Source: Neobacillus jeddahensis (GTDB lineage: Bacteria; Bacillota; Bacilli; Bacillales; Cytobacillaceae). Taken from it: a stretch of DNA of 33,982 nucleotides. The stretch's first letter is position 1; each line of letters starts with the position of its first letter. This document shows, piece after piece, positions 1-6,798 of this stretch. Location: positions 1 through 33,982 of the forward strand of contig NZ_CCAS010000067.1 in NCBI RefSeq assembly GCF_000612625.1. The letters run 5' to 3'. A program made the position numbers and the translations under genes. The notes below the pieces were generated by a model, which searched no databases, was not told where the DNA came from, and saw nothing but the letters and a program-made list of their open reading frames with translations.

Positions 1-122
1 TGCCCGTCCATATCAACAGCCAAAACTTTATAATTTTGACTAAGAGCATATGCCAAAACACTGGAAGTTGTGGACTTACCACATCCACCCTTCTGGATCC
101 CTACGGAAATAATTTCAGCCAT
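1..122 (-). CDS. parA: ParA-type partition ATPase, N-terminal part (gene continues at the right end of the window)
   Basis: Minus-strand reading from base 122 gives MAEIISVGIQKGGCGKSTTS, a deviant Walker A (KGGxGKST, residues 11-19) typical of ParA/MinD ATPases that segregate plasmid copies. An AAGGTGGTGG ribosome site lies just upstream of the ATG. The frame leaves the window after two bases of a codon (CA). The last base of the window supplies the G, giving residues DMDGQGNLTQLLTG, the conserved ParA A-prime region. The whole gene is 798 nt (265 aa) when both ends are joined. It is not a truncated gene; the window is a circle cut here. A repeat cluster upstream (143-188) is a likely partition site or autoregulatory operator. 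Confidence 0.95.
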   Translation of the reverse strand, partial: MAEIISVGIQKGGCGKSTTSSVLAYALSQNYKVLAVDMDG

Positions 123-142
123 CAATTCCACCACCTTATTTT

Positions 143-188
143 TTATTAATATTAATGTTTATATTAGTGTTATTGTTGGTGTTAGTGC
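143..188. repeat. ATTAAT/ATTAGTG repeat cluster upstream of parA (cluster 1)
   Basis: Read on the plus strand, the stretch has ATTAATATTAATG at 145-157, then ATTAGTG at 163-169 and GTTAGTG at 181-187, spaced about 18 bp. Related words recur in four other clusters on the plasmid (18328, 19751, 28986, 33071). The place immediately 5' of parA fits a centromere or an operator bound by the ribbon-helix-helix partner. Binding is inferred, not shown. Confidence 0.6.
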
Positions 189-350
189 AACCATCATTAT
201 TTATATTTAACGTATATAACGGTATTTCCTTCAAAGAATGTTAATTTCACTGAAAATGATAGTAAGCGTATTTTCTTGATTATGTAAACTGAACTAAGAA
301 TTTATATCTAATAAAGGTGAATGATACTGTTCTATCAACTCAAAATTAAA

Positions 351-379
351 ATACATAACAAAAGTTTAGTTATGTGTAT
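351..379. repeat. Inverted repeat ATACATAAC / GTTATGTGTAT overlapping the recombinase promoter
   Basis: ACATAAC (353-359) is complementary to GTTATGT (369-375). The right arm runs into the -35 hexamer of the recombinase promoter, which suggests an operator. Similar ATACATAA/TTATGT repeats occur at 10092 and 26311. Confidence 0.5.
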
Positions 380-407
380 TGACTTGTTGTTGGTGGTGGT
401 TTATCAT
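379..407 (+). promoter_or_regulatory. Promoter of the tyrosine recombinase gene
   Basis: TTGACT at 379-384, exactly 17 bp, then TATCAT at 402-407: a good vegetative (sigma-A) promoter about 60 bp upstream of the recombinase start. An inverted repeat abuts the -35 box. Confidence 0.65.
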
Positions 408-464
408 TAAATTAACCTTATAGAGTTAATTAATTAAAGTATAAAGTTAAAAGGGGATGAGGAT

Positions 465-1328
465 ATGAAAAATGTGGAATATTTAGAAGCATACAGAAAT
501 CATCTTCAGGAGGAAGAGAAAAGCAAAGGAACTATTGATGGTTATGTCTCCGATGTGAAGGATTTTATAGCTTTTATCAAGAAAGATATTACGAAAATAA
601 AAAAACATGATGTAATTGATTTCAAAGAATGTTTACGACAGCGAAAATTAAAAACCCTAACGATTAATAGGAAGTTGGTGGGGGTTAAGCAATTTCTTGA
701 TTTTGCTAATGAGCGTTTTGAGCTATCAATTTCCGCTCGTATTAAGCAGGAAAAGATACAGAAGCAGTATTCCCTCAAAGACGAAGAATTGCTCACAGAA
801 AGCGATTATAAATGTTTAATAGGGGCTGCCAATGAAGCTCATGATACTCGAGCAAAGGCGCTATTTGAATCTATGTACTACTCAGGTATGCGTATCAGTG
901 AAGCTCTTCAACTTCGAACTGATCATGTTGAAAAAGGGCTAAAAGTAATTGAAGATATTAAAGGCAAGGGGTCCAAATACCGCGATATTTATATGAGCGA
1001 TAAGCTTATTAAATCGCTTAGGGAGTATTTGGAAGTTCGGAATCAACCCTATTCCAGTACCACAAAAGCATTATTTGTGGGTGAAAGAGGGCCATTAACC
1101 AGGCAAACCGCTCATTCTGAAATGAAAAAATATGCGAAAAAAGCAGGGATTGAAGCTTCTAAGGCTCATGTTCATAATCTAAGACATCTTTTTGGGTTGC
1201 GTCTGGCTGAACAAGGCGTGCCAATCCAAGACATAGCTAAATATATGGGCCATACCTCGATTGAAGTAACAAAGATTTACTTGGAGAAACCGCAATCGCA
1301 CTACGTGAATTTGATTGACCAATTATAA
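465..1328 (+). CDS. Tyrosine recombinase / integrase (XerC/D-like)
   Basis: A 287-aa phage-integrase family enzyme, which breaks and rejoins DNA at short paired sites. The N-terminal SAM-like core-binding domain covers about residues 1-95. The catalytic domain shows the full set of active-site residues: R143 (YSGMRISEAL), K168 (KGKGSKYR), H237 and R240 (HNLRH), H263 (MGHTS) and nucleophile Y272 (IYLEK). Size and layout match Xer-like plasmid resolvases rather than large phage integrases, so resolving plasmid multimers is the likely role; integrating the element is an alternative. The ATG at 465 has AAAAGGGG eight bases upstream. A 14-bp inverted repeat with a 6-bp spacer at 7287-7320 is a possible core site. 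Confidence 0.93.
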   Translation: MKNVEYLEAYRNHLQEEEKSKGTIDGYVSDVKDFIAFIKKDITKIKKHDVIDFKECLRQRKLKTLTINRKLVGVKQFLDFANERFELSISARIKQEKIQKQYSLKDEELLTESDYKCLIGAANEAHDTRAKALFESMYYSGMRISEALQLRTDHVEKGLKVIEDIKGKGSKYRDIYMSDKLIKSLREYLEVRNQPYSSTTKALFVGERGPLTRQTAHSEMKKYAKKAGIEASKAHVHNLRHLFGLRLAEQGVPIQDIAKYMGHTSIEVTKIYLEKPQSHYVNLIDQL

Positions 1329-1384
1329 ATGCGAGCTTATGATTAAACTAATGAAATTTATGTCTCTATTTTTTTGTATTTTTG

Positions 1385-1439
1385 GTTAACCTTGGTTAAC
1401 TCGGTTAACCTATTGATAAATAAGGAAATTTTAGTTAAC
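1385..1439. repeat. Four GTTAAC palindromes upstream of the coiled-coil gene
   Basis: GTTAAC starts at 1385, 1395, 1404 and 1434, the first three one helical turn apart. They sit directly before the ribosome site of the next gene, so they look like an operator. The same hexamer is clustered again inside that gene at 2177-2199. Confidence 0.55.
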
Positions 1440-1456
1440 TAAGGAGTGAAGTGAAA

Positions 1457-2353
1457 ATGTCAGATAAAACATTTGGAGTCAAAGTCAGTGAAGATTTATA
1501 TGAACGCGTAAAGAATATAATTGAGGTTTCCGGAATTTCATCAAAAGAATGGTTCGAGAAAGCTGTGGCAATGAGCGAAATTCAAAACTTAAAAGAAGGA
1601 TCCGGGGACTACAAACAAGATTTATCGGAGCTTGAGCTGCACACGAAAAGGATTTATGAACTTGTGGCCAATATGATCCAAAGGGCAGACTATTTGAAGA
1701 TGGATGCTGTAAAGGAACTAGAAAACAAGATTGAAAGCCGCGATCTAACCATCACAGAGTTTCAGAACAATGTAAAAGCGTTGAAGGAGCAGCTATCTGC
1801 CGCAGAAGAAGGCTTTAAACAAAACGAAGGGGAAAAAACGGAATTAAGTAGTCAACTGGAAGAGTTGCGTGCTTCAAATTCCACTAATCTAGACTTAATC
1901 AAAGAGTACAAGGAAAAGGTTGATACTTTATCTTCCCTTATAAACGAATATAAGGGCTATGCTACCGAAAACACAGAACTGAAGCAGTCTCACGCTGTTG
2001 AAAAGGAAAAAATAAATGCTGCACATATAGAAAAAGAAAACAGAATGATTTCATCCATCGAGGAATTAAAGACTACAACCCGCGATCAAGAAGCTCTCAT
2101 TAACCAGCTGCAAACGAAATTGACTAAGGTTATCGATGATTACAAGAATGAAATTGAAAACTTGAGGGCTAACCAAGTTAACCAGTTAACTCAGTTAACA
2201 GATAAAAAAGAGCTTGAAAAAGAAAGAGCCATTTTAGAGATTGAACGTAAATACCAAGCTAAATTAGAGCAGTCTCACGAACAATATAACGAAAAGCTCG
2301 CAGGGTTATACGAAAGGCTTGAATCAAAGGAAAAACCAAATAACGATAAATAA
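1457..2353 (+). CDS. Coiled-coil protein with ribbon-helix-helix-like N-terminus (KfrA-like architecture)
   Basis: About 298 aa. Residues 1-45 (KVSEDLYERVKNIIEVSGISSKEWFEKAV) read like a ribbon-helix-helix DNA-binding segment. From about 55 to the end it is nearly uninterrupted charged heptads (coiled coil) rich in E, K, Q and L. A DNA-binding head on a long coiled coil is the layout of plasmid KfrA proteins, which bind their own promoter and support stable inheritance; homology to KfrA is not claimed. A GTG at 1451 is in frame but lies only 4 nt from AAGGAG, so the ATG at 1457 is preferred. GTTAAC palindromes precede the gene and recur within codons at 2177-2199. Confidence 0.75.
   Translation: MSDKTFGVKVSEDLYERVKNIIEVSGISSKEWFEKAVAMSEIQNLKEGSGDYKQDLSELELHTKRIYELVANMIQRADYLKMDAVKELENKIESRDLTITEFQNNVKALKEQLSAAEEGFKQNEGEKTELSSQLEELRASNSTNLDLIKEYKEKVDTLSSLINEYKGYATENTELKQSHAVEKEKINAAHIEKENRMISSIEELKTTTRDQEALINQLQTKLTKVIDDYKNEIENLRANQVNQLTQLTDKKELEKERAILEIERKYQAKLEQSHEQYNEKLAGLYERLESKEKPNNDK
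2177..2199. repeat. Three GTTAAC palindromes inside the coiled-coil gene
   Basis: GTTAAC starts at 2177, 2185 and 2194. They encode part of a VNQLTQLTD stretch near the C-terminus. They mirror the cluster in front of the gene at 1385-1439. Confidence 0.5.
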
Positions 2354-2356
2354 ACA

Positions 2357-2385
2357 AGGGAGCGACTCAGTTCGTTCTCTTTTTT
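2357..2385 (+). terminator. Rho-independent terminator after the coiled-coil gene
   Basis: GAGCGA pairs with TCGTTC (one G-U pair) over a short loop, followed by a run of six T. It lies three bases after the stop codon region of the preceding gene. Confidence 0.6.
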
Positions 2386-2463
2386 CTTGTTGAAGAGGTA
2401 AATAGATTTTTTAAGCGAAATTTTAAACAAATGCAGTAATAGCACGAAAAGGAGATGATAAAA

Positions 2464-2634
2464 GTGAAAGTAACCCTAATTGAAAGTCCTTGTTCTAATG
2501 AAATCCTTCGCAAGTGTTACGATTACATCCTCAAACTCTACAGAAGAGAAATGCAAAAGAAATTGACCTTTTTAAAAACAGAAACAGAGTTTAGGAAAGA
2601 AAAACTGGGTAAAGGTGACTCTTACAATGCATAA
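2464..2634 (+). CDS. Small hypothetical protein, 56 aa
   Basis: GTG start at 2464 preceded by AAAAGGAG with a 9-nt gap. The product begins MKVTLIESPCSNEILRKCYD and is basic and helical (KLYRREMQKKLTFLK). It contains two cysteines and has no membrane segment. Its last eight bases overlap the next HTH gene, implying translational coupling and a shared operon. I do not recognise the family; an accessory partner of the excisionase-like protein is possible. Confidence 0.6.
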   Translation: MKVTLIESPCSNEILRKCYDYILKLYRREMQKKLTFLKTETEFRKEKLGKGDSYNA

Positions 2635-2821
2635 AACCAAAGATGACTACCCCATTGTATTAACTGTTTCGGAAGTAATGGAAATCCTACGAATAGGGAA
2701 ACGAGTTGCTTACGAATTAATGAACCAAAAAGACTTTCCTACAATCAAAATAGGGAAACTTAAACGTGTAAATCGGGATGCCTTTTTTGATTGGCTTCAG
2801 AGAAAAGGATTAGAATCATAG
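2627..2821 (+). CDS. Excisionase-like helix-turn-helix protein (HTH_17 type), 64 aa
   Basis: The chain TVSEVMEILRIGKRVAYELM...FPTIKIGKLKRVNRDAFFDWLQRKG is the winged MerR-like fold of the excisionase/HTH_17 family: a recognition helix, then the conserved P-x-I-K-I-G-K...R wing, then a final helix ending W-L. Such proteins are recombination directionality factors or small regulators. The ATG at 2627 sits 9 nt after AAAGGTG and is preferred over a GTG at 2615. It is on the same strand as the recombinase at 465, which makes an Xis-type role possible. A paralogue lies at 3992. Confidence 0.8.
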   Translation: MHKTKDDYPIVLTVSEVMEILRIGKRVAYELMNQKDFPTIKIGKLKRVNRDAFFDWLQRKGLES

Positions 2822-2935
2822 TTATACATAATCTGCCTTTTGTAGTGAATTTCAAAATAAAGTAATGTTCACAGATTTGTTGAAAGGGTTATATTACCTT
2901 TAGTCGAATCCTTCCATTTGATAAGGAGGGATTTT

Positions 2936-3229
2936 ATGGCAAATAAATTCATTACCTATGACAGGGCAAAAGCAGAAATAGAAAGACTCCAATTTTATGT
3001 TGAATTGATCGAATCATACCAACCAGTCAATTCAGAACAAGAAATCATCAAGGAATACGCTATGACAAGTAGTATTACCGAAGTGGCCAACAGGTTAAAT
3101 GTAAGTTATGAAAAGGTAGTAGAAGTAATTAGCAGCAAAGGTAAGGATGAACTTCATAAAATTGTTAGATCAGGATATATGGGAAAAACCAAACAACACA
3201 GACGTAAGAACCTCTACCAATTTTCATGA
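2936..3229 (+). CDS. Hypothetical small protein with predicted HTH, 97 aa
   Basis: Starts MANKFITYDRAKAEIERLQF with AAGGAGGG upstream of the ATG at 2936. Residues around 38-65 (QEIIKEYAMTSSITEVANRLNVSYEKVVEVISSKG) resemble a helix-turn-helix of the sigma-region-4 kind. The C-terminus is basic (GKTKQHRRKN). An upstream in-frame ATG at 2918 precedes the ribosome site and is unlikely. Family not recognised; DNA binding is inferred from the helix pattern. A terminator follows at 3244. Confidence 0.65.
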   Translation: MANKFITYDRAKAEIERLQFYVELIESYQPVNSEQEIIKEYAMTSSITEVANRLNVSYEKVVEVISSKGKDELHKIVRSGYMGKTKQHRRKNLYQFS

Positions 3230-3243
3230 GAAGTAAAGTAAAC

Positions 3244-3265
3244 GAGGCGCCTGTTGGGGTGCCTC
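3244..3265 (+). terminator. Terminator hairpin after the small HTH gene
   Basis: GAGGCGCC (3244-3251) pairs with GGTGCCTC (3258-3265) with one G-T pair, then TTCAATTT. It separates the plus-strand genes from the convergent regulator. Confidence 0.65.
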
Positions 3266-3294
3266 TTCAATTTGAAACTTGATAATGTTTTTCC

Positions 3295-3519
3295 TCACAT
3301 ATCGAAAAAATCATCCACTTTAGCGTTCGGGTCAATCTTTCTAATAGCTCTCATGATTTTTTGAATCGATTTTGCTGTAGGTAAGTAATCTGGATCCGAA
3401 CATATTCGGCTGATTGTATTTCTGCTCACGCCGGCCTCTTTTGTAAGATCTTCTTGATTATAGCCTTGATGATCCAACCACCTGCCGAGTTTACTCCTTT
3501 TCTTTCCTAATCCCCACAT
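3295..3519 (-). CDS. Cro/CI-type (XRE) transcriptional regulator, 74 aa
   Basis: The chain RWLDHQGYNQEDLTKEAGVSRNTISRICSDPDYLPTAKSIQKIMRAIRKIDP is a lambda-repressor-like HTH (helix 2 Q-E-D-L, recognition helix S-R-N-T-I-S). The start is set at MWGLGKKRSK because AGGAGAGGG lies 5 nt upstream of that ATG; a longer reading lacks a ribosome site. It has only the DNA-binding domain, as in Cro or plasmid copy regulators. It is transcribed away from the leader/HTH operon, and inverted repeats in between (3602-3624) are candidate operators. Confidence 0.85.
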   Translation of the reverse strand: MWGLGKKRSKLGRWLDHQGYNQEDLTKEAGVSRNTISRICSDPDYLPTAKSIQKIMRAIRKIDPNAKVDDFFDM

Positions 3520-3944
3520 ATATACCCTCTCCTGATTAACTATTCTTAGTTGCATCTTTGACAACATTTCACTTACTTATACGAATGAATCCCAAAATAC
3601 TTTCCCTTTCACCATAAAAGGGAACCTTTCAAAAAAATCGAGAAATTTTCGTAAAAAAAGGGAAACTTGGACAAACAGTAGTGAATACTCTTTATCAAAG
3701 CCCATTTCTAGCACCTATCAAATTAGCTAACAGTAAACCACCATATTTTCTTTCAAGTTATCTATCACGTTACCTTTATCAAAGTAATCAAGCCCTAAAC
3801 CCATGAAAAGAATAAAATTTGAAAAATGTTTAGAGGGAGGCGAAGCCGGAAGGCCTGAAGAGGGGGCCGGGGGGAGATAAAGAATTTTCAAATAAACAGA
3901 AAACTTAATTATCAGAAAATTTTAAATTGAGGAGGGGAAGATAA
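3520..3944. other. Divergent regulatory region with inverted repeats and a GC-rich island
   Basis: No gene seen. TTCCCTTT (3602-3609) and AAAGGGAA (3617-3624) form an inverted repeat, and a further AAAGGGAAA follows near 3658. CTTTATCAAAG occurs twice (3690-3700, 3774-3784). From about 3833 to 3877 the AT-rich DNA gives way to a G-rich stretch with GAGGCGAAGCC, GGAAGGCC and runs of five and six G. It lies upstream of the leader peptide, FtsK and relaxation genes. It could be an operator region, an origin (oriT or dso) or a G-quadruplex. Confidence 0.45.
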
Positions 3945-3968
3945 ATGAAGGTAGAAATGACAGGTTAA
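3945..3968 (+). CDS. Seven-residue leader peptide MKVEMTG
   Basis: The ATG at 3945 follows GAGGAGGGGAAG at good spacing and meets TAA after seven codons. It lies 23 bp before the start of the HTH gene at 3992. Such a strong ribosome site on so short a frame suggests a translated leader that controls the genes downstream; a chance frame cannot be excluded. Confidence 0.35.
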   Translation: MKVEMTG

Positions 3969-3991
3969 AACTAATTTGAGGTGATCAATTA

Positions 3992-4171
3992 ATGAAACCA
4001 ATTTTAACAGTCAAGGATGTTGCTGAATTACTCCAAGTTTCTACCACACACGTTTACAACATTATGAACTTAACCGATTTCCCCGTTATCCATGTGGGTA
4101 GGAGAAAACTCGTTAAGTACACAGATTTAATGGATTGGTTGGAAAAACAAAAGCACACACAATCAACCTAA
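3992..4171 (+). CDS. Excisionase-like helix-turn-helix protein (HTH_17 type), 59 aa
   Basis: The chain ILTVKDVAELLQVSTTHVYNIM...FPVIHVGRRKLVKYTDLMDWLEKQ has the HTH_17 pattern: TVKDVAELLQVS, the F-P-V-I-x-V-G-R-R wing and the closing D-L-M-D-W-L helix. It is a diverged paralogue of the protein at 2627. TTGAGGTG precedes the ATG. It heads the operon leading to the FtsK and relaxation genes, with the interleaved CCCGACAA element just downstream, so it may regulate transfer or replication. Confidence 0.85.
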   Translation: MKPILTVKDVAELLQVSTTHVYNIMNLTDFPVIHVGRRKLVKYTDLMDWLEKQKHTQST

Positions 4172-4240
4172 AAGAAAAGAGAAGGAAGCAGATAAAAATT
4201 TCCAATTTTAACAGCCACTTCTCAGTGTAATAAGCTTGTT

Positions 4241-4301
4241 ACCCGACAAGTAAACCCGACAACTTAACTTGTCGGGTAATGGTTGTCGGGTAAGCCGACA
4301 A
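4241..4301. repeat. Five CCCGACAA repeats forming two interleaved hairpins
   Basis: CCCGACAA lies at 4242-4249 and 4255-4262, its complement TTGTCGGG at 4269-4276 and 4283-4290, and a partial CCGACAA at 4295-4301, so starts are 11-14 bp apart. ACCCGACAAGT (4241-4251) pairs perfectly with 4267-4277, and ACCCGACAAC (4254-4263) pairs perfectly with 4282-4291. The order is 1-2-1'-2', so the pairs are either alternatives or a pseudoknot. The base after CGACAA differs between the two pairs and its partner differs to match. It sits in the leader of the membrane protein/FtsK genes. Confidence 0.75.
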
Positions 4302-4433
4302 GTCAATCCTATAACACAACTAACCTCAAGTAGGTTTTCAAATCCAGACTTCACTCCCCTAGAGCACCTCCAAAAAGTCGAGGGTCGGCCATTTAAAAAA
4401 ACATAGTTTCCGGAGTAACATTTAGGAGGAAAA

Positions 4434-4856
4434 ATGATGAAAAAACGCACATTTAATTTCCAGTTTTTTTCGAATCACATTGAAACTTTGGACTTTAAAA
4501 CATTTTGTGAAGGAGGTTCTACAGAATACGTTGAAGCAAAGAAAAAACTCAAAAAACTGTACCGCCAGCAGCAACAAAATAATCTCCACAATAAGGAGAT
4601 TATCTCCCGTCCGAGCACCGTCCACCCATCGTTCCCAGTCTATTCCCTCTACATCAATCCCTTTGCCTTAATTGATATAAACTTCCTCATCGCTGCCGGT
4701 TGCGTCGTTATCGTGGCCATTCTCGAAAAGAAATTAGGAGAACACGGAATTATTGAACCTGCTGCCATTCTTTCCGGACTTCTAAAAATCGGCTTTCCCG
4801 TAGTCGCGTTCGCTTCTATCCTTATTCTCATCTCAAAATTGGGGGCATTTCTATGA
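4434..4856 (+). CDS. Two-TM membrane protein preceding the FtsK-like ATPase, 139-140 aa
   Basis: The first 75 residues are basic and soluble (KKKLKKLYRQQQQ). Two hydrophobic helices follow, about residues 80-97 (INFLIAAGCVVIVAIL) and 112-137 (ILSGLLKIGFPVVAFASILILISKL). AGGAGG precedes tandem ATGs at 4434 and 4437, and the second has better spacing. The stop overlaps the ATG of the FtsK-like gene, so the two are translationally coupled. FtsK/SpoIIIE proteins normally carry their own N-terminal membrane segments and the neighbour lacks them. I infer that this protein is its membrane anchor; no family is recognised. Confidence 0.7.
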   Translation: MMKKRTFNFQFFSNHIETLDFKTFCEGGSTEYVEAKKKLKKLYRQQQQNNLHNKEIISRPSTVHPSFPVYSLYINPFALIDINFLIAAGCVVIVAILEKKLGEHGIIEPAAILSGLLKIGFPVVAFASILILISKLGAFL

Positions 4857-6040
4857 TAAAAGAGTGGTTTGCTAAGCAAAGGATGAAAGCTACAGTCTCC
4901 CAGGTATTTAAGAGTGGAGATATGGGCGTTACTTACTCCTACTCTCAGGGACAAAACACTGGAAAGATATATCCGAAAATCCGTAGCGTTAAATTTAATT
5001 ATGATCAGAAGACTGTTACTTGTTATTTTTCCCTTCCTACAGGAATGGATCCAAAGGAGATAAAGAAAAAAACATATTGTTTTGAGCAGGTCTTTGGCCA
5101 ACGTATAGAGATATCCGGCAAAGTAAAGGAATTCAAGCTCACAGTGTTTGTGGGCGATAAGGAAAAGAAGATTAATTACAATTACGACGAGATACTCGCA
5201 GTTATTGAACGTGAAAAATTCACAATCCCTATCGTTGCAGGATATGATTCAGCTGGAAAGCTACTGATGTACGATGCAACCAATAACCCAAACCTTTTGA
5301 TATTTGGAGAGCCGGGGAGTGGAAAAAGCTCCATCCTGCACGTCATTATCTCCACACTGATACAGTTTTACTCAGCCGATGAAATTCAGTTCTATATGGC
5401 AGATTTTAAACAAAGCGAGCTAGTGCTATACGAGGATGTTGATCACGTTATGAATGTAAGCTACCAAGTGAAAGCTTTTGCTCCTGTCCTCAAACATCTG
5501 AAAAGCGAATTAGAAAAGCGAGGTACCCTTTTAAGGGGGCACCGGGTAAGGCACGTTAATAAACTACCGAAAGACAAAAAGCCACCCCACATCGTTCTCG
5601 TGGTAGATGAATTCGTAATGATTAAGGACGATGAGATTATGAGTAACCTTCTTCAAATCGCCTCCCTTGGCCGTGCTTATGGAATATACCTTATTTTATC
5701 GATGCAGCGTCCCTCCCATAAAATCCTTAGCACCGATGTAAGGGGCGTTCTATCAGTCAGAATGGGCTTTAGAACAGTGGATTTGCGTAATGCTATGATC
5801 GGAGACACGCCTGGAAGCGAAAAGATAAGTGCAGATGAGCCTGGTAAGTTTCTGCTAAGTCTCAATGAATTAATCGAACTGAGAGCCCCATATTTGAGCG
5901 AGGATGAGGTAGAAAAAATAATGGAGGCTTATAAGAGTGGAAAACCAAAGCAGATGTTTACAGACCAAATAAAGCCTTCTGAGAAGACTATCGACCTAAA
6001 AGAAATTGAAAAAGATGTGTTTGGGGTGTTACCGGAATGA
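4853..6040 (+). CDS. FtsK/SpoIIIE-type DNA translocase ATPase, 395 aa
   Basis: Walker A at residues 152-160 (GEPGSGKSS) and Walker B at 247-254 (IVLVVDEF), followed by LGRAYGIYLILSMQRPS and a sensor-like RMGFRTVD, the standard FtsK motor core. It lacks the N-terminal TM helices and the C-terminal gamma domain of cellular FtsK (about 750 aa or more). It therefore resembles plasmid and ICE coupling proteins or TraB-like pumps. The gene overlaps the membrane protein upstream by 4 nt and the relaxation-like gene downstream by 4 nt, so the three proteins are probably made together. Expected role: pumping plasmid DNA during transfer or segregation. Confidence 0.88.
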   Translation: MIKEWFAKQRMKATVSQVFKSGDMGVTYSYSQGQNTGKIYPKIRSVKFNYDQKTVTCYFSLPTGMDPKEIKKKTYCFEQVFGQRIEISGKVKEFKLTVFVGDKEKKINYNYDEILAVIEREKFTIPIVAGYDSAGKLLMYDATNNPNLLIFGEPGSGKSSILHVIISTLIQFYSADEIQFYMADFKQSELVLYEDVDHVMNVSYQVKAFAPVLKHLKSELEKRGTLLRGHRVRHVNKLPKDKKPPHIVLVVDEFVMIKDDEIMSNLLQIASLGRAYGIYLILSMQRPSHKILSTDVRGVLSVRMGFRTVDLRNAMIGDTPGSEKISADEPGKFLLSLNELIELRAPYLSEDEVEKIMEAYKSGKPKQMFTDQIKPSEKTIDLKEIEKDVFGVLPE

Positions 6041-6696
6041 AAAAGAGAGATCTGGCCATTTTAAACGACCTACAGCGTTTCAGATGCCTTACAAGGGATG
6101 ATATCATCGATTTACACTTTAAAAGCCTTAAACAGCCTGTGACGTGCTGTAATACGGTTTTAAAACGATTAAGACGGGACGGATACATCGAGGTAAGCAC
6201 CAAACAGCTGCCATATACCTATTTTGCCGCACCGTCTCCAATCAAGAAGGATTCCACAAAGATACCGCATTTCTTGAAAATTGCTGAGTTTTACAGAAGT
6301 TTAATCAAATATGAGGAGCCCAAAAGCTTCATAGTTGAGCCTAAATTTGGAAAAGGGTATATGGAACCCGATGCCTTTATGCTGTGGAAGAGAGGGCCGT
6401 TCTTCGTCGAGATACAGCGTTCTATCTATTCAGATAAAGTGATGAAGGAGAAGGTCGGTCGTTACGATCAGTATTATTTGAGCAACGAATGGCAGCAAGA
6501 GCCTTGGCAACCAGAAAACAAAAAAGTGTTTCCTACGGTCTTGATGTTGACCGATACCCGCTACAGCATTGAAAGCCCTTATGTACGGTTCATCCAGGTA
6601 CAAAATATAGAGCAGCTGGTGAATACCTTTATTCCAAAAGTGGAAAAAAGCAAAATTGAAGTAAAGAGCAATTCACTTAAATTAAAAACTTCGTAA
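6037..6696 (+). CDS. Replication-relaxation family-like protein, 219 aa
   Basis: An N-terminal winged helix (AILNDLQRFRCLTRDDIIDLHF...CCNTVLKRLRRDGYIEV, residues 7-55) is followed by an alpha/beta domain with FIVEPKFGKGYMEPDAFM and FFVEIQRSIYSDKVMKEKVGRYDQYY. The E-P-D...E-I-Q...K pattern recalls PD-(D/E)xK nuclease folds. The layout matches the family annotated as replication-relaxation, linked to plasmid replication and DNA relaxation and often found beside FtsK-like genes. Translation is coupled to FtsK through a 4-nt overlap. A catalytic nuclease role is inferred from the acidic pattern only. Confidence 0.7.
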   Translation: MKKRDLAILNDLQRFRCLTRDDIIDLHFKSLKQPVTCCNTVLKRLRRDGYIEVSTKQLPYTYFAAPSPIKKDSTKIPHFLKIAEFYRSLIKYEEPKSFIVEPKFGKGYMEPDAFMLWKRGPFFVEIQRSIYSDKVMKEKVGRYDQYYLSNEWQQEPWQPENKKVFPTVLMLTDTRYSIESPYVRFIQVQNIEQLVNTFIPKVEKSKIEVKSNSLKLKTS

Positions 6697-6763
6697 AAAT
6701 GATAATTCAATAGTTTAAAGCCAACTATTTATACTCAACGGTAATAATGTGATTATATAAAAC

Positions 6764-6793
6764 AAAGGGAGTGCTGTATTAGCGACTCCCTTT
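6764..6793. terminator. Bidirectional terminator between convergent genes
   Basis: AAAGGGAGT (6764-6772) pairs perfectly with ACTCCCTTT (6785-6793), with U-rich tails on both strands. It separates the relaxation-like gene from the acidic protein gene. Confidence 0.8.
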
Positions 6794-6798
6794 CCCTT

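Noticed and set aside
1..122. Truncated parA fragment or pseudogene
   Set aside because: It joins in frame with the fragment at the other end to give a full-length ParA.
4208..4450. Minus-strand frame across the CCCGACAA repeats
   Set aside because: No ribosome site, and it overlaps the leader of the membrane-protein operon; inverted repeats explain its sequence.
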